DNA from: Thermodesulfobium acidiphilum | GTDB lineage: Bacteria; Thermodesulfobiota; Thermodesulfobiia; Thermodesulfobiales; Thermodesulfobiaceae | Assembly (NCBI RefSeq): GCF_003057965.1 | Contig: NZ_CP020921.1 | Coordinates: 941,001-1,005,000 of the forward strand | DNA length: 64,000 nt | Reading direction: 5' to 3' | In this document: piece by piece, positions 27,164-36,152 of the stretch | Layout: each line of letters starts with the position of its first letter | Position numbering within the stretch: the stretch's first letter is position 1 | Notes under the pieces: model-generated | Seen by the model: only the letters and a program-made list of their open reading frames with translations | Told to the model about the DNA's origin: nothing | Database searches by the model: none | Made by a program: the position numbers and the translations under genes

Positions 27164-28185
27164 AATATTTTATTAATCAACCCTAGAACTTCATCTACTT
27201 CTATAGACTTCATACATATATACTCATCAGATGTATTCAAACATTTTGGTTTATTAAAACACGGATAAAATTTGCAAACAGAACTCCCTTTTGAAATAAC
27301 ATAGCAATTTTTTGGCTTCCATATTTCCCAGTCATTTCCTCCACTTATCATGATGCTCTTGACGCCAAGGGCGCTGGAAGCATGAATAGAAAAACTATCA
27401 AGACCTATTAAGAGAGAGCATTTAGAGAGATTTATGAAAAATTCATTTAATGTGGTTGTCTTAATAAAAACTCTTTTTTCATCGACAGCTGCCTTGAAGA
27501 CTTTATTAAGTAAAGAAAGCTCATTATTCGAACCAAAAATCCAAATTGTATATGCCCTTTTTAAGATATTTATTAACTTTTCCCATTTATGAAAATCCCA
27601 TAATTTACAATCCTGACTTGCCATTGGATGTATGCCAATTATTTTAGGTGACTTTTCATTTTTAGCCTTTATATATATCTTTGGAGGCAAGACTTTAGTG
27701 CAACCCAGCTTTGATGAGATAAAATCTTGAATATCATAAATATTTTTAACCTCAACGGGTATACTGATACACTTATCAGTAAACAGACAATTATTTAATC
27801 TAATCAGGTTTCTAAAGGGATGAGATTTTTCGAATTTAATTGAAATGTTTAATTTTGGCTTCATCATCTTGCCAAGCAGATTCTCTCTTATATCTCCAAT
27901 ATTATTTAAAATGAAATCATATTTATTTTTAGACAAAAGATTTATAATTTTAATAAGTTTAAAAAGTTCTTTACAATTAAAATTTTTATTTGTGCCCATA
28001 GGAAAATTAGCAAAGTAAATGTTATTTACATAAGGATTATTCTCAAATATTTCCTTAAAATCATATCTCGTCAAGAGGTCAATCTTATAATCAGAAAAAT
28101 TACTTCCAAAAGAGTTAATTAAAGAAGTAGAAATTATTGCATCGCCAAAATTTCTGGCTGAAATTATCAAAATTCTTTTACTCAT
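27157..28185 (-). CDS. GT9 heptosyltransferase-family glycosyltransferase (copy 1)
   Basis: 342 aa, GT-B fold. N-terminal RNFGDAIISTSLINSF is the GT9 acceptor motif. C-terminal LIGLDSFSIHASSALGVKSIMISGG is the ADP-sugar-binding motif. A C-terminal cysteine set (CKFYPCFNKPKC, then YICMKSI) is typical of one GT9 subgroup. Overlaps the next GT9 gene by eight bases. Transfers a heptose or similar sugar to a lipid core. Distant paralogue of the gene at 28178. Confidence 0.85.
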   Translation of the reverse strand: MSKRILIISARNFGDAIISTSLINSFGSNFSDYKIDLLTRYDFKEIFENNPYVNNIYFANFPMGTNKNFNCKELFKLIKIINLLSKNKYDFILNNIGDIRENLLGKMMKPKLNISIKFEKSHPFRNLIRLNNCLFTDKCISIPVEVKNIYDIQDFISSKLGCTKVLPPKIYIKAKNEKSPKIIGIHPMASQDCKLWDFHKWEKLINILKRAYTIWIFGSNNELSLLNKVFKAAVDEKRVFIKTTTLNEFFINLSKCSLLIGLDSFSIHASSALGVKSIMISGGNDWEIWKPKNCYVISKGSSVCKFYPCFNKPKCLNTSDEYICMKSIEVDEVLGLINKILC

Positions 28186-29326
28186 TACATAAGCTTCCCC
28201 TAATTAATTCTATCGATCTATCAAAAACCGTTTTAGGCTTTATCATTTTCATACAAACATTGTTTTCACAATTAATTTTATAACACTTCTCACACTCTAC
28301 ATCCATCTTAATGATACTAACATTTCCAAAAACTTCAATTGGCCTAAAAACATTAAAATCAACTACTCCACTATATAAGGCAACAGTTCTTACACCCAGC
28401 ATTGCCGCAGCATGAGTAGGACCGCTATCCAAACCGATAAATAGATAAGAATTCCTTAAAACAGAAAAAAGTTCCATCAAAGTCGTTTTGTTTGCTAGAT
28501 TTATTAGGTTTTTATTGACAAGCCTATCATACTCTTTTGACTCGTCTGGCGAAATCTTACCAACTAAAACCACAATATAGCCTTCATTTAAAAACATATT
28601 AATTAGCTTTATGAAATTCCCAGTCTCCCAATCCTTCGAACGAGCGCCAGTTTGACCCACAGCAATCACTATATATTTATCTTTCTTGACAGGATTAGGA
28701 GCTTTCAAATCATAATAGCTATCTAACTTTCTAATCTCAGGAATTTTAATTTTGAAAAATTCTAAGAACTTATTGTAGGTCTCTGTAATATGCTCCCCAT
28801 AAGGATATTCGAGCACTCTGTCAAGCAAAAATCCTGCACCGCCCACATCGAAACCTATTAAGTATTTATAATGTGAGAAGAATTTTATAAAAGGGATAAT
28901 GTTTATGTCCCCTCTTACCTCAAGAACTATATCAGCGTTTATTTTCGAAAAGGATTTTATAGCAGAATGGATAGAGTTATCTTTTGACCTTGAATAAATT
29001 TTTCTTGGGTGTTCTAAGACTATTACTTCATCTACGCCTTTTAAATTTGACGCAAGCTCAAGGGTGTTCTTATTAATAGCAATGATAAGCTTGCCATAAA
29101 AATTCTTTCTAATCTCACTGATCATTGGCGTACTGAGCAAAAAGTCACCAATGTGTCCCATTTGAACAATACAGATAGACTTATAGTTATTCATATCCAG
29201 ATTATCAAGATCGGCTTTGTATTTACAAAAAAATCTATACCCAAAAAAATCTATAAATTTCTTTATAGGAGTCATTTTAGAATTAGAATTTAGATATATA
29301 ATTTTTCTATTTATGAATTTATCCAT
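28178..29326 (-). CDS. GT9 heptosyltransferase-family glycosyltransferase (copy 2)
   Basis: 382 aa, GT-B fold. Motifs are VQMGHIGDFLLSTPMISEI near the N-terminus and FIGLDSGPTHAAAMLGVRTVALYSG near the C-terminus, with a terminal cysteine cluster (CEKCYKINCENNVCMKMI). The start ATG overlaps the stop of the upstream GT2 gene, so translation is coupled. With copy 1 it suggests a core or repeat unit with two successive heptose-like additions. Confidence 0.85.
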   Translation of the reverse strand: MDKFINRKIIYLNSNSKMTPIKKFIDFFGYRFFCKYKADLDNLDMNNYKSICIVQMGHIGDFLLSTPMISEIRKNFYGKLIIAINKNTLELASNLKGVDEVIVLEHPRKIYSRSKDNSIHSAIKSFSKINADIVLEVRGDINIIPFIKFFSHYKYLIGFDVGGAGFLLDRVLEYPYGEHITETYNKFLEFFKIKIPEIRKLDSYYDLKAPNPVKKDKYIVIAVGQTGARSKDWETGNFIKLINMFLNEGYIVVLVGKISPDESKEYDRLVNKNLINLANKTTLMELFSVLRNSYLFIGLDSGPTHAAAMLGVRTVALYSGVVDFNVFRPIEVFGNVSIIKMDVECEKCYKINCENNVCMKMIKPKTVFDRSIELIRGSLCNE

Positions 29327-30420
29327 TCTGGTTTTCCCATTTTCCCTCTAATTCCATCAAAAACTGCAATTAATAGAAATTTAATTCTCTTAAGTTTTTC
29401 ATCGTCGTAGATAATTATTCCAAATATCAGCCTTAATACAAGATAAAAATTTATAATAAGAAATAAATAGAAATAAAAAGTTCCAAAAAACTTTTTAGTG
29501 AAATAAATTCTATTTCTTAAGTGTAAGCAAGGAGTTTGTAAAAACCTTTTAAAATTATTCCTTAAACTCTTCCTTCCAAAGAAGCTCTTTATAGTACCAT
29601 TACCTGTACTTGCACCAACTTTATGATATAGCATAGATTTACAACAGCAAAAAATCTTCCAACCGTGCTTTCTTGCCATGTAGCAAAAGTCATCCTCTTC
29701 CACCTGCATAAAATAATTTTCATCGAAAAAACCAGTTTCAATTAAGCACTCTTTTCTTGCTATTATGCTTGCACCAAATAAAGCGCCCTCGATCTCAAAA
29801 CTTTTTATACAATTTTGAGAATCTTTGGTATTAAAAGAAATCCATTTAAAAGAATTGTTGTCCCAGGGTATTATTTTTTTACAACCGCATAATGCCTGAA
29901 TAGTAGATATATTATAGTAATATAATATTTTTGATCCTACCAAACCAATTTTATTGTCATAATCAAATACTTCTAAAGCATGAGTTAGAGCGTTGTTGTC
30001 TACGACTGTGTCATTATTTAAAAACCAAAAAAAATCAACATCACCCTTCTTTAACACATATTTAATGCCCAGATTATTGCCGAATGAAAATCCGCCGTTG
30101 TAGCCCGATTGTATAAAGATCAAGCCATCGTCATTAAGTACTGACCTGCTTTCAAATTCACTGTCTTTATATAGAGTATATTGAACAGGTTTTGAGATAG
30201 GAGGAAAGGAAAGTTTTCTAAGGGGATTTTCAGGATCTATCCAGACATCTAGTTTTCCCTCAGCCCATAATTTCAGATATTCAATTGAATTATTTAACGA
30301 GTGGTTATCAACGACGACTATCTGAAAGTTTGGATACTTTAGCTTGAATAAGCTCTCAATACACTCAATAGTATCATGCCAATTGTTATAATTTACAAGT
30401 ACGACATAAACTTTGTTAAT
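29311..30420 (-). CDS. Family 2 glycosyltransferase, apparent ATT start overlapping upstream stop
   Basis: 369 aa if started at ATT 30420. That start gives NKVYVVLVNYNNWHDTIECI, the standard nucleotide-binding N-terminus of GT2 enzymes, followed by VVVDNHS, GFSFGNNLGI, FLNNDTVVD (DxD-type) and QVEEDDF. The first canonical in-frame start is TTG at 30123, which would delete about 100 residues including the sugar-nucleotide pocket. The ATT overlaps the TAA of the ThiS-like gene, and a GAGGGG ribosome site lies a few bases upstream; no ATG, GTG or TTG occurs upstream before a stop. C-terminal hydrophobic segment at about 310-335. Probably a rhamnosyl-type transferase. Confidence 0.8.
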   Translation of the reverse strand: MNKVYVVLVNYNNWHDTIECIESLFKLKYPNFQIVVVDNHSLNNSIEYLKLWAEGKLDVWIDPENPLRKLSFPPISKPVQYTLYKDSEFESRSVLNDDGLIFIQSGYNGGFSFGNNLGIKYVLKKGDVDFFWFLNNDTVVDNNALTHALEVFDYDNKIGLVGSKILYYYNISTIQALCGCKKIIPWDNNSFKWISFNTKDSQNCIKSFEIEGALFGASIIARKECLIETGFFDENYFMQVEEDDFCYMARKHGWKIFCCCKSMLYHKVGASTGNGTIKSFFGRKSLRNNFKRFLQTPCLHLRNRIYFTKKFFGTFYFYLFLIINFYLVLRLIFGIIIYDDEKLKRIKFLLIAVFDGIRGKMGKPEWINS

Positions 30421-30703
30421 TTTTTGCCCCTCTAATGCCCAGCATTGTCCTTACCACGCCAGGAATACCGGGCGGCACAAGCCCTACCCTATCTCCTGGT
30501 CTAATCTTTTCTTTCAACCCACACGTGTTGTGATTTATAAATATAGCCTCCACATCTTCCTCGTTAAGTTTTAACATTTTAAGAAGTTCATAACCATCTA
30601 TTTCTTTATCCAGATCCAAGATATAAGGCTGATTCCAGCCTCTTTCTTGAAAAAGTCTATATAGACTTGCAAAAGCTCTTATCTCAATGTTATTTCTGTT
30701 CAC
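30416..30703 (-). CDS. ThiS/MoaD-like beta-grasp protein
   Basis: 95 aa. The pattern IEIRAFASLYRLF, then GYELLKMLKL, AIFINHNTCGL, IRPGDRVGLVPP matches the ThiS/MoaD beta-grasp fold. The sulfur-carrier C-terminal Gly-Gly is missing: the protein continues to GIRGAKN, as in some MoaD/ThiS proteins near oxidoreductases. GTG start with GGGGTGA three bases upstream. It is translationally coupled to the glycosyltransferase at 29311, an unexpected neighbour. Function unknown. Confidence 0.7.
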   Translation of the reverse strand: MNRNNIEIRAFASLYRLFQERGWNQPYILDLDKEIDGYELLKMLKLNEEDVEAIFINHNTCGLKEKIRPGDRVGLVPPGIPGVVRTMLGIRGAKN

Positions 30704-30845
30704 AACTCACCCCAAACAACTAAAAATAAGCTTAACATTTATAGTATATAACAATTTAATTAAACCTTTCATTAACATTTTCTGACAGAGTTCTATTTCT
30801 TAAAAATGCTCACAAAAATGTAAAATGACAAAATAAAAATTAAAT

Positions 30846-30898
30846 TTGACAATAGAATATTTTTAATATAAATTTAATCACGTATTTTTAATATAAAT
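30846..30898 (+). promoter_or_regulatory. Promoter region with a 16-base direct repeat upstream of uppP
   Basis: TTGACA at 30846-30851 is followed by TATTTTTAATATAAAT at 30858-30873, repeated perfectly at 30883-30898 (25 bases apart). Each copy contains a TATAAA -10-like box. The first is 15 bases from TTGACA, a short spacing. It could be duplicate -10 elements or an operator for the uppP gene starting at 30931. Confidence 0.4.
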
Positions 30899-30930
30899 AA
30901 CAATCTTTAAAGCAAAGGAGAATAGAATTA

Positions 30931-31692
30931 ATGAATATTATACATGCTATTATACTGGGCATTGTCGAAGGTCTACTAGAATTTCTGCCTGTCTCTGCAG
31001 CTGGAAACCTTACTCTTGTTGGAAGACTCTTATCAATCCCATCATCTGATTTTATAAAAATTTATGAAATTGTTATGCAGTTAGGTGCAGTTATTGCGGT
31101 ACTAATTTTATACGCAAAAAGACTTTTGGTTGATCATGAAACTGTAAAAAAGGTAATTGTAGCCTTTATTCCTACAGGAATTATCGGGCTGCTCGTTTAT
31201 AAAATAGTTAAAAACTTTCTTTTATATAACGATACAATAACAGTATTTTCTCTCATTATCGGCGGCATAATCATACTTCTGGTCGAATACAAGAAGATTA
31301 AACCTTCTACTCTAAATATTTCAAATATTAGCTACAAGCAAGCTATAGCAATTGGATTTATCCAAACCCTTGCATTTATACCCGGAGTATCACGTTCTGG
31401 AGCTACAATTGTAGGTGCAATGCTACTTGGCATAGAAAGAAAGGCAGCAGTAGAATTTTCTTTCTTACTTGCTATTCCTACAATCCTAGCAGCAGGTTCA
31501 TACGCGTTATTAAAGGATCACTCAGCTCTTACAGGGCCAAATCTTTTACCAATGGCAGTTAGCTTTATAACAGCTCTGATATTCGCAATAATTTCAGTAA
31601 AAACCTTTTTAAAATTCATCTCAACCAACAACCTAAAACCGTTTGGATTTTATAGAATAATAGTTGGGGTGCTTTACTCGGTCTTTAGATAA
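30931..31692 (+). CDS. uppP: Undecaprenyl-diphosphatase (UppP/BacA family)
   Basis: 253 aa, eight helices. Recycles undecaprenyl pyrophosphate to the monophosphate carrier used for cell-wall and O-antigen synthesis, and can give bacitracin resistance. Motifs: EGLLEFLPVSAAGN (E13, E17) and PGVSRSGATI (R155). The normally invariant EFLPVSSTGH is changed: SAAGN puts Asn26 where the catalytic-region His (E. coli H30) should be. Ribosome site AAAGGAG precedes the ATG. Stands alone on the plus strand, converging with chrA. Could be an altered-activity paralogue. Confidence 0.85.
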   Translation: MNIIHAIILGIVEGLLEFLPVSAAGNLTLVGRLLSIPSSDFIKIYEIVMQLGAVIAVLILYAKRLLVDHETVKKVIVAFIPTGIIGLLVYKIVKNFLLYNDTITVFSLIIGGIIILLVEYKKIKPSTLNISNISYKQAIAIGFIQTLAFIPGVSRSGATIVGAMLLGIERKAAVEFSFLLAIPTILAAGSYALLKDHSALTGPNLLPMAVSFITALIFAIISVKTFLKFISTNNLKPFGFYRIIVGVLYSVFR

Positions 31693-31693
31693 G

Positions 31694-32899
31694 CTAAATA
31701 TGAATCATCATAAAAACATTTAACACAATACTGACTATCGCAGTAGTAAGAATTACCCATAAAGGGCTAACTTTTAATGATAGTGCAGTAAATGAAGCTA
31801 CCAATATAACAAATTGCTTTATATCCCAACTAATCAAAGTCGCAAAGGTAAAGGTAACGTTTATCAATAATCCTACAAATGAGCTCAATATGCTCATAAT
31901 TATCCTCTGGAATATCCAGAAATTTTTCAATTTGCTAAATATAGGCTCTACTGTGATGAGGACAATCAAGGCAGGCAGATAGATGCTAATCATTGCAATT
32001 ACTGCACCTAAAATTCCGAATGTCACAAACCCTATAAATACCGATACCATACCAGGACCTGGAGTAACTCTTCCAAATATCATGCCATCGAGAAAGGTTT
32101 GAGGAGAAATCAGGTGATATTTTTCTACTATCTCTTTAAACATCAGTGATGTCCCAGAATAACCGCTTCCAAAAGATACTATGCTTATTTTGACAAACGA
32201 AGATGAAAGATTATAAAGATGTTTGTTATAGAAAAATGAAAATAAAAGTACTGATGTTAAAATTAAGAACATAAATAAAATCGATTTCAAATTTTTAAAT
32301 ACAACATATCTACCTTCAACAGTGCTATCTTGTTTTAAATTTACTTTAATATTGTTAAAAAGGAAAAGTCCTAAGATAGCTGAAAGAAAAATTGTCATAA
32401 ATGAGCTGAATTTTAGCCAAAAAAGTATCGTGCCAATTATAGCTATTAGAAAAGACTTTGAGTTCTTGATATTCATTTTTCCAATAACAAAGGAAGCTTG
32501 AATCATCAATGCAACTACCACCGTTTGAAGATTCATAAATATGTCCTTTGTAAAGTCTGAACCCTTTGTAAGGATATAAAAATAAGAGAAAAAGATAATA
32601 AACAAAAATGAAGGCGCCATAAAACCGACAAGACTAACAGCTGCGCCAGAAATTCCTTGCAACTTCAGCCCAATATAACTGCAAAGCTGAATTATAGTAG
32701 CACCAGGAATAGTCTGACAAAGAGCTAACCCATCTAGAAATTCCTTATCGCTAAACCACTGTTTTTCTTTAACAATCTTTTTATTTATATTTACAATCAT
32801 CAGCAAACCGCCAAAAGCAGTCAATCCGAGATATAAGAAAGTCTTGAATATCTCCTTTAAATCTGGAGATGTAAATTTAGGAGTATCTAAAGATTTCAA
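31694..32899 (-). CDS. chrA: Chromate transporter, CHR family (long form)
   Basis: 401 aa with two homologous halves of about six helices. First half: FGGLLMIVNINKKIVKEKQWFSDKEFLDGLALCQTIPGA. Second half: SFGSGYSGTSLMFKEI and FGRVTPGPGMVS. Matches the CHR superfamily, which exports chromate or takes up sulfate-like anions. TTG start without a clear ribosome site. The nearby hairpin at 32990-33011 belongs to the DNA upstream of this gene. Substrate is not certain. Confidence 0.85.
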   Translation of the reverse strand: MKSLDTPKFTSPDLKEIFKTFLYLGLTAFGGLLMIVNINKKIVKEKQWFSDKEFLDGLALCQTIPGATIIQLCSYIGLKLQGISGAAVSLVGFMAPSFLFIIFFSYFYILTKGSDFTKDIFMNLQTVVVALMIQASFVIGKMNIKNSKSFLIAIIGTILFWLKFSSFMTIFLSAILGLFLFNNIKVNLKQDSTVEGRYVVFKNLKSILFMFLILTSVLLFSFFYNKHLYNLSSSFVKISIVSFGSGYSGTSLMFKEIVEKYHLISPQTFLDGMIFGRVTPGPGMVSVFIGFVTFGILGAVIAMISIYLPALIVLITVEPIFSKLKNFWIFQRIIMSILSSFVGLLINVTFTFATLISWDIKQFVILVASFTALSLKVSPLWVILTTAIVSIVLNVFMMIHI

Positions 32900-32989
32900 A
32901 TTATATTGAGATATATTAAACCCTCAATTCGGCATTTTATTTTTAAATATATTAACACCTTATTTAATTTTTAATTACCGAGTAAAAGA

Positions 32990-33011
32990 GAGGGCGAAAT
33001 TTCACGCCCTC
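32990..33011 (-). terminator. Intrinsic terminator after the truncated His-rich gene
   Basis: GAGGGCG (32990-32996) pairs with CGCCCTC (33005-33011) over an 8-base loop. On the minus strand it is followed by TCTTTT, as expected for a terminator of the gene fragment ending at 33035 and of the polysaccharide operon before it. Confidence 0.7.
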
Positions 33012-33034
33012 AAGGTTTTAATATAGAAAAAAAT

Positions 33035-33163
33035 TTAGTGATGCCACTCGTAATAGCCGTAATTATAATAGTGTTCATGATGGCGATGATACCAATACCA
33101 GTCATGATGACAGTTGCAATTGTTATCAGGAGTTAAAATAATCTCTACATCAGCACTTAAAGA
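33035..33163 (-). pseudogene. 3' part of a small His/Tyr-rich exported protein, start lost
   Basis: Immediately after the stop of the gene at 33164, the same strand carries an open frame of about 42 codons: DVEIILTPDNNCNCHHDWY, then HRHHEHYYNYGYYEWHH, then stop. The extreme His/Tyr/Trp content and CNCHH suggest a metal-binding secreted peptide. A signal sequence and start codon would be expected before DVEII but are absent; the frame begins directly at the neighbouring stop codon, so the 5' half was probably deleted by rearrangement. Its own terminator follows. Confidence 0.55.
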
Positions 33164-34432
33164 TTATTTTTTATAGCAACTCAAATTATAAATACCCAGC
33201 CTGTGAGATTCTTCATAAATATTTACTGCATGCTCTTCTTTATCAAAATAATAAATACACTGTGAATTAAGGTTTGAATCGTATTTAATGAGATTTCTAA
33301 CTCCATTTGGCATAGCAATAGAAAAAATAAGTACAGATAATCCTAAAGCAAAAATATAAATACGATTGTTTAACTTATTATCTTTATCTGGCAAAATTGA
33401 TAAATAATTAGAAGAAAGTAAAATAATCGGATACATAGTATATCTTGAGCTCAATGCCTGCCAGATGCCAAAATGAGCTCTATCAATTGCAGCAGCAAAA
33501 GCAGTAAGAACAACAGCTAGCAAAATCAATATTTGGAATTCGCATTGCTTCTTAAAAGCAATATAAATTGAGCAAAGAAAAAAAATTAAACCAACTATAT
33601 ATTCATATCTTGTCAAAACCTTAATATTACCAATAAAGTTTAGAACATAAATTAATATATCAGAGAAGTGTTTGAGAAAATATGAAAATGAAGTAACAGA
33701 AGATGTAAAACGATAATCGAAGAATACAAAATAAAAATATGAGTTCAGCAAAAATAAAATAGTTGTAACAATTGCTTCTTTATTCCTTTTCTTAAAAAAT
33801 AAATAAATTACTGCAGGTAAATAGAAAATAAGCCCACCACCGCCAGTCCATACTCCCAAAAGAAGAAAAAATTGATATAACAGTGCATTTTTGATTGAAA
33901 ATTTATAAATTAAAAAATAATATGAAAGAAGCAAAAACAATACCTGGTAGTATTGCTGAATTGACGCCATCGACCATGACATTAAAGTATGGGTCAAAAA
34001 TGAAAAAAATATAATTGAAATGGGCAAAAGATATTTATAATTATTGCACTTCTTTTTATAAAGCTTATAAATTACGAAAAATGATAATACCCAACCAAGA
34101 TTTCCGACAATAGAAAGCACATAAAAATTTACCTTGCCCATAATACAGTATTGCAACAGTTCAATTATTCTATTGAAAAATATCCTGTGTTCGTTGTGTT
34201 GAGAGAACAAAAGCCAGATTTTCTCGCCAAGATTATTGCTAGTAATGAATCTATTTAGAAAGCCTAAAACTGCATCGTAGTCATCATCAGCAGGTATGTT
34301 TATAGAAAAAACTAAAACTGCTGCAATATAAATTGCTAATGGAAATAATGCTAACCACAGATAAATTTTATCTCTGAATTCATCTACAAGACTAAATTTC
34401 TTAAAAATATCTTTTAAGCACTGCATACACAT
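33164..34432 (-). CDS. Polytopic membrane protein, GT-C-like, paralogue of the 47219 gene
   Basis: 422 aa, about 11 helices. It shares with the protein at 47219 a conserved set: an acidic loop after helix 1 (PADDDYDAVLGFLNRF), FSQHNEHRIFFNRII, MASIQQYYQVLF, a Gly run (GVWTGGGGLIF) and SSRYTMYP. An acidic motif in the first extracytoplasmic loop plus multiple helices is the pattern of GT-C glycosyltransferases that use polyprenyl-phosphate sugars. The gene overlaps the polyprenyl-sugar synthase-like GT2 by 32 bases, which fits that job. It lacks the beta domain its paralogue carries. The exact family is unknown to me. Confidence 0.65.
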   Translation of the reverse strand: MCMQCLKDIFKKFSLVDEFRDKIYLWLALFPLAIYIAAVLVFSINIPADDDYDAVLGFLNRFITSNNLGEKIWLLFSQHNEHRIFFNRIIELLQYCIMGKVNFYVLSIVGNLGWVLSFFVIYKLYKKKCNNYKYLLPISIIFFSFLTHTLMSWSMASIQQYYQVLFLLLSYYFLIYKFSIKNALLYQFFLLLGVWTGGGGLIFYLPAVIYLFFKKRNKEAIVTTILFLLNSYFYFVFFDYRFTSSVTSFSYFLKHFSDILIYVLNFIGNIKVLTRYEYIVGLIFFLCSIYIAFKKQCEFQILILLAVVLTAFAAAIDRAHFGIWQALSSRYTMYPIILLSSNYLSILPDKDNKLNNRIYIFALGLSVLIFSIAMPNGVRNLIKYDSNLNSQCIYYFDKEEHAVNIYEESHRLGIYNLSCYKK

Positions 34433-35111
34433 ACCACTTAATATATTTTGGAAGCCATCTAAAGAGCTTAAAGTTAGATTTGCCCTCAGATCTATCTTTC
34501 CAGGTAGAAGGAACTTCAGTTATCTTTCCGCCATTTAAGAAGGTCTTTACAGTAATCTCCATACCTATCTCAAAGCCACCAGTACTCTCTATATTTATCC
34601 TTTTTAAGGCATTCCTGCTGTACATCTTGAAGCTGTTTGTTACGTCGTGGGTAGGTATGCCTGTAAGGTAATGAAGGCTGATGCCTGCCAATCTCGATAG
34701 AAGGCCTTTAAGCTTTGGACCTCCAAGTTGAGCACCGCCTTTCATATACCTTGAGCCGCAAACCACGTCATATCCATTTCTTATTAGGTCAAACATCTTA
34801 TCTGTTACAGATAAGTCATCAGAGAGATCTGCCATCACTACCAGGACTGCATCTTCAGTAGACTCCTCTATACCTGTCTTTATGGCATTTAGAGCACCTT
34901 TGCCGTATTTATTTCTCAAGAGAGATACTTTGTAATCACCTAAATTAACGCTTTTTAGTGCCTTTAGGGTAGTATCCTCATCAAAGTCATATACGATGTA
35001 GATTCTGTTGTATGACTTTATCTTATTCTTTATTTCGCTTAACGTTTTAAGGATGTTGTCCCCTTCGTTGTAAACGGGGACTACAATTCCTAAGGTTATT
35101 TCATGGTTCAA
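34401..35111 (-). CDS. GT2 polyprenyl-phosphate sugar synthase-like (DPM1/GtrB type)
   Basis: 236 aa. GIVVPVYNEGDNILKTLSEI, VYDFDEDTT, VVMADLSDDL (DxD region), GSRYMKGG and a late WKDRSEGKSNFKL are typical of dolichol-phosphate-mannose-synthase-like enzymes, without a C-terminal membrane pair. TTG start two bases from the upstream stop. With the GtrA-like and GT-C-like genes around it, it should load a sugar onto undecaprenyl phosphate for transfer outside the membrane. Confidence 0.85.
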   Translation of the reverse strand: MNHEITLGIVVPVYNEGDNILKTLSEIKNKIKSYNRIYIVYDFDEDTTLKALKSVNLGDYKVSLLRNKYGKGALNAIKTGIEESTEDAVLVVMADLSDDLSVTDKMFDLIRNGYDVVCGSRYMKGGAQLGGPKLKGLLSRLAGISLHYLTGIPTHDVTNSFKMYSRNALKRINIESTGGFEIGMEITVKTFLNGGKITEVPSTWKDRSEGKSNFKLFRWLPKYIKWYVYAVLKRYF

Positions 35112-36134
35112 TTAGACCTTACCCAGCTCAATTTGTTTTTTTATCCATGGGATTATCTCGTCTAAGGCCTCTTCCAGGGTTACCTTGGCCTCAAAGTTTA
35201 GAAGCCTCTTTGCCTTTGATACGTCAGGAGATCTCTTCTGAACGTCGTATGGAAATGGCTCATCTGATACATATCTGAAGGGTTTTGAATTGCCATGGAT
35301 CTTTTTCCAGATAATCTGAGCCAGTTCAAGTACAGTGTGAGCTTTAGCGGTAGATATGTTAAAGTCCTCGTTTACGGCATTTTCGCTTTCAATGCAATAT
35401 CTGATACCCCTTGCAAGGTCTCCTCCATAGGTATAGTGTCTGAGTTGATTTCCACTACCAAGTATGTGAAGGGGATCTTGGCCCTTTAGGACCTTTTGGA
35501 CCAGATCTGGGACTACGTGGCTCATAGCAAGTTTTACGTTGCCAGACATAACGCTCTCATCTGAAAGAGCTCTTCTCTCCCCTATTCCAATGCAGTTAAA
35601 GGGCCTGATAATGGTGTATGGGAGTCTGTATTGTTCCCATGCTCCCTGAGCAAAGTATTCGCATGCAAGTTTCTGAAAGCCGTATGTGGAAGATGGAGGC
35701 GGACACTTTCTCTCTTCTCCCTCTGGAGTAGGAAATACCGATGTGTTTTCAAATACCATAGAGGATGAAAGTACGTTTATCTTCTTTAATTTCTTGTTTT
35801 TAAATGCCCATATAGCAGCGTCAAAGGTAGATGCTATAATCCTTTCGTTTTCAGCCAAGAGATCGTATGCAAACTTGTGAAAATATGGTATGCCTCCTAT
35901 CATAGCAGCTCCTGCTACCACCTGATCGCAGTCAGAGATTAGCTCCTTTAAGAGTTCTGTATTCTTTACGTCTCCTTTTACAAGCCTATACTTTGAATTT
36001 GTATCATAGCTTTTAGATAGCTCACCGTATTTTGAAAAGTTATCTATTCCTACTACCTCATGGCCGTTGTTCAAAAGCTCTTCTACAAGATATCCTCCTA
36101 CAAAACCAGCAGATCCAGTTACAAGTATCTTCAT
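35112..36134 (-). CDS. NAD-dependent nucleotide-sugar epimerase/dehydratase
   Basis: 340 aa extended SDR. Cofactor motif TGSAGFVGGYL, catalytic YGFQK (Y-x3-K) with upstream SSSMVFEN, and a substrate-side IRPFNCIG. Ribosome site AGGAGG seven bases before the ATG. Lies directly after the nucleotide-sugar dehydrogenase gene and before the polyprenyl-sugar synthase, so it probably makes the donor sugar for that enzyme. The specific epimerisation or decarboxylation is not predictable. Confidence 0.85.
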   Translation of the reverse strand: MKILVTGSAGFVGGYLVEELLNNGHEVVGIDNFSKYGELSKSYDTNSKYRLVKGDVKNTELLKELISDCDQVVAGAAMIGGIPYFHKFAYDLLAENERIIASTFDAAIWAFKNKKLKKINVLSSSMVFENTSVFPTPEGEERKCPPPSSTYGFQKLACEYFAQGAWEQYRLPYTIIRPFNCIGIGERRALSDESVMSGNVKLAMSHVVPDLVQKVLKGQDPLHILGSGNQLRHYTYGGDLARGIRYCIESENAVNEDFNISTAKAHTVLELAQIIWKKIHGNSKPFRYVSDEPFPYDVQKRSPDVSKAKRLLNFEAKVTLEEALDEIIPWIKKQIELGKV

Positions 36135-36152
36135 TAAATTAGCCTCCTAAAA

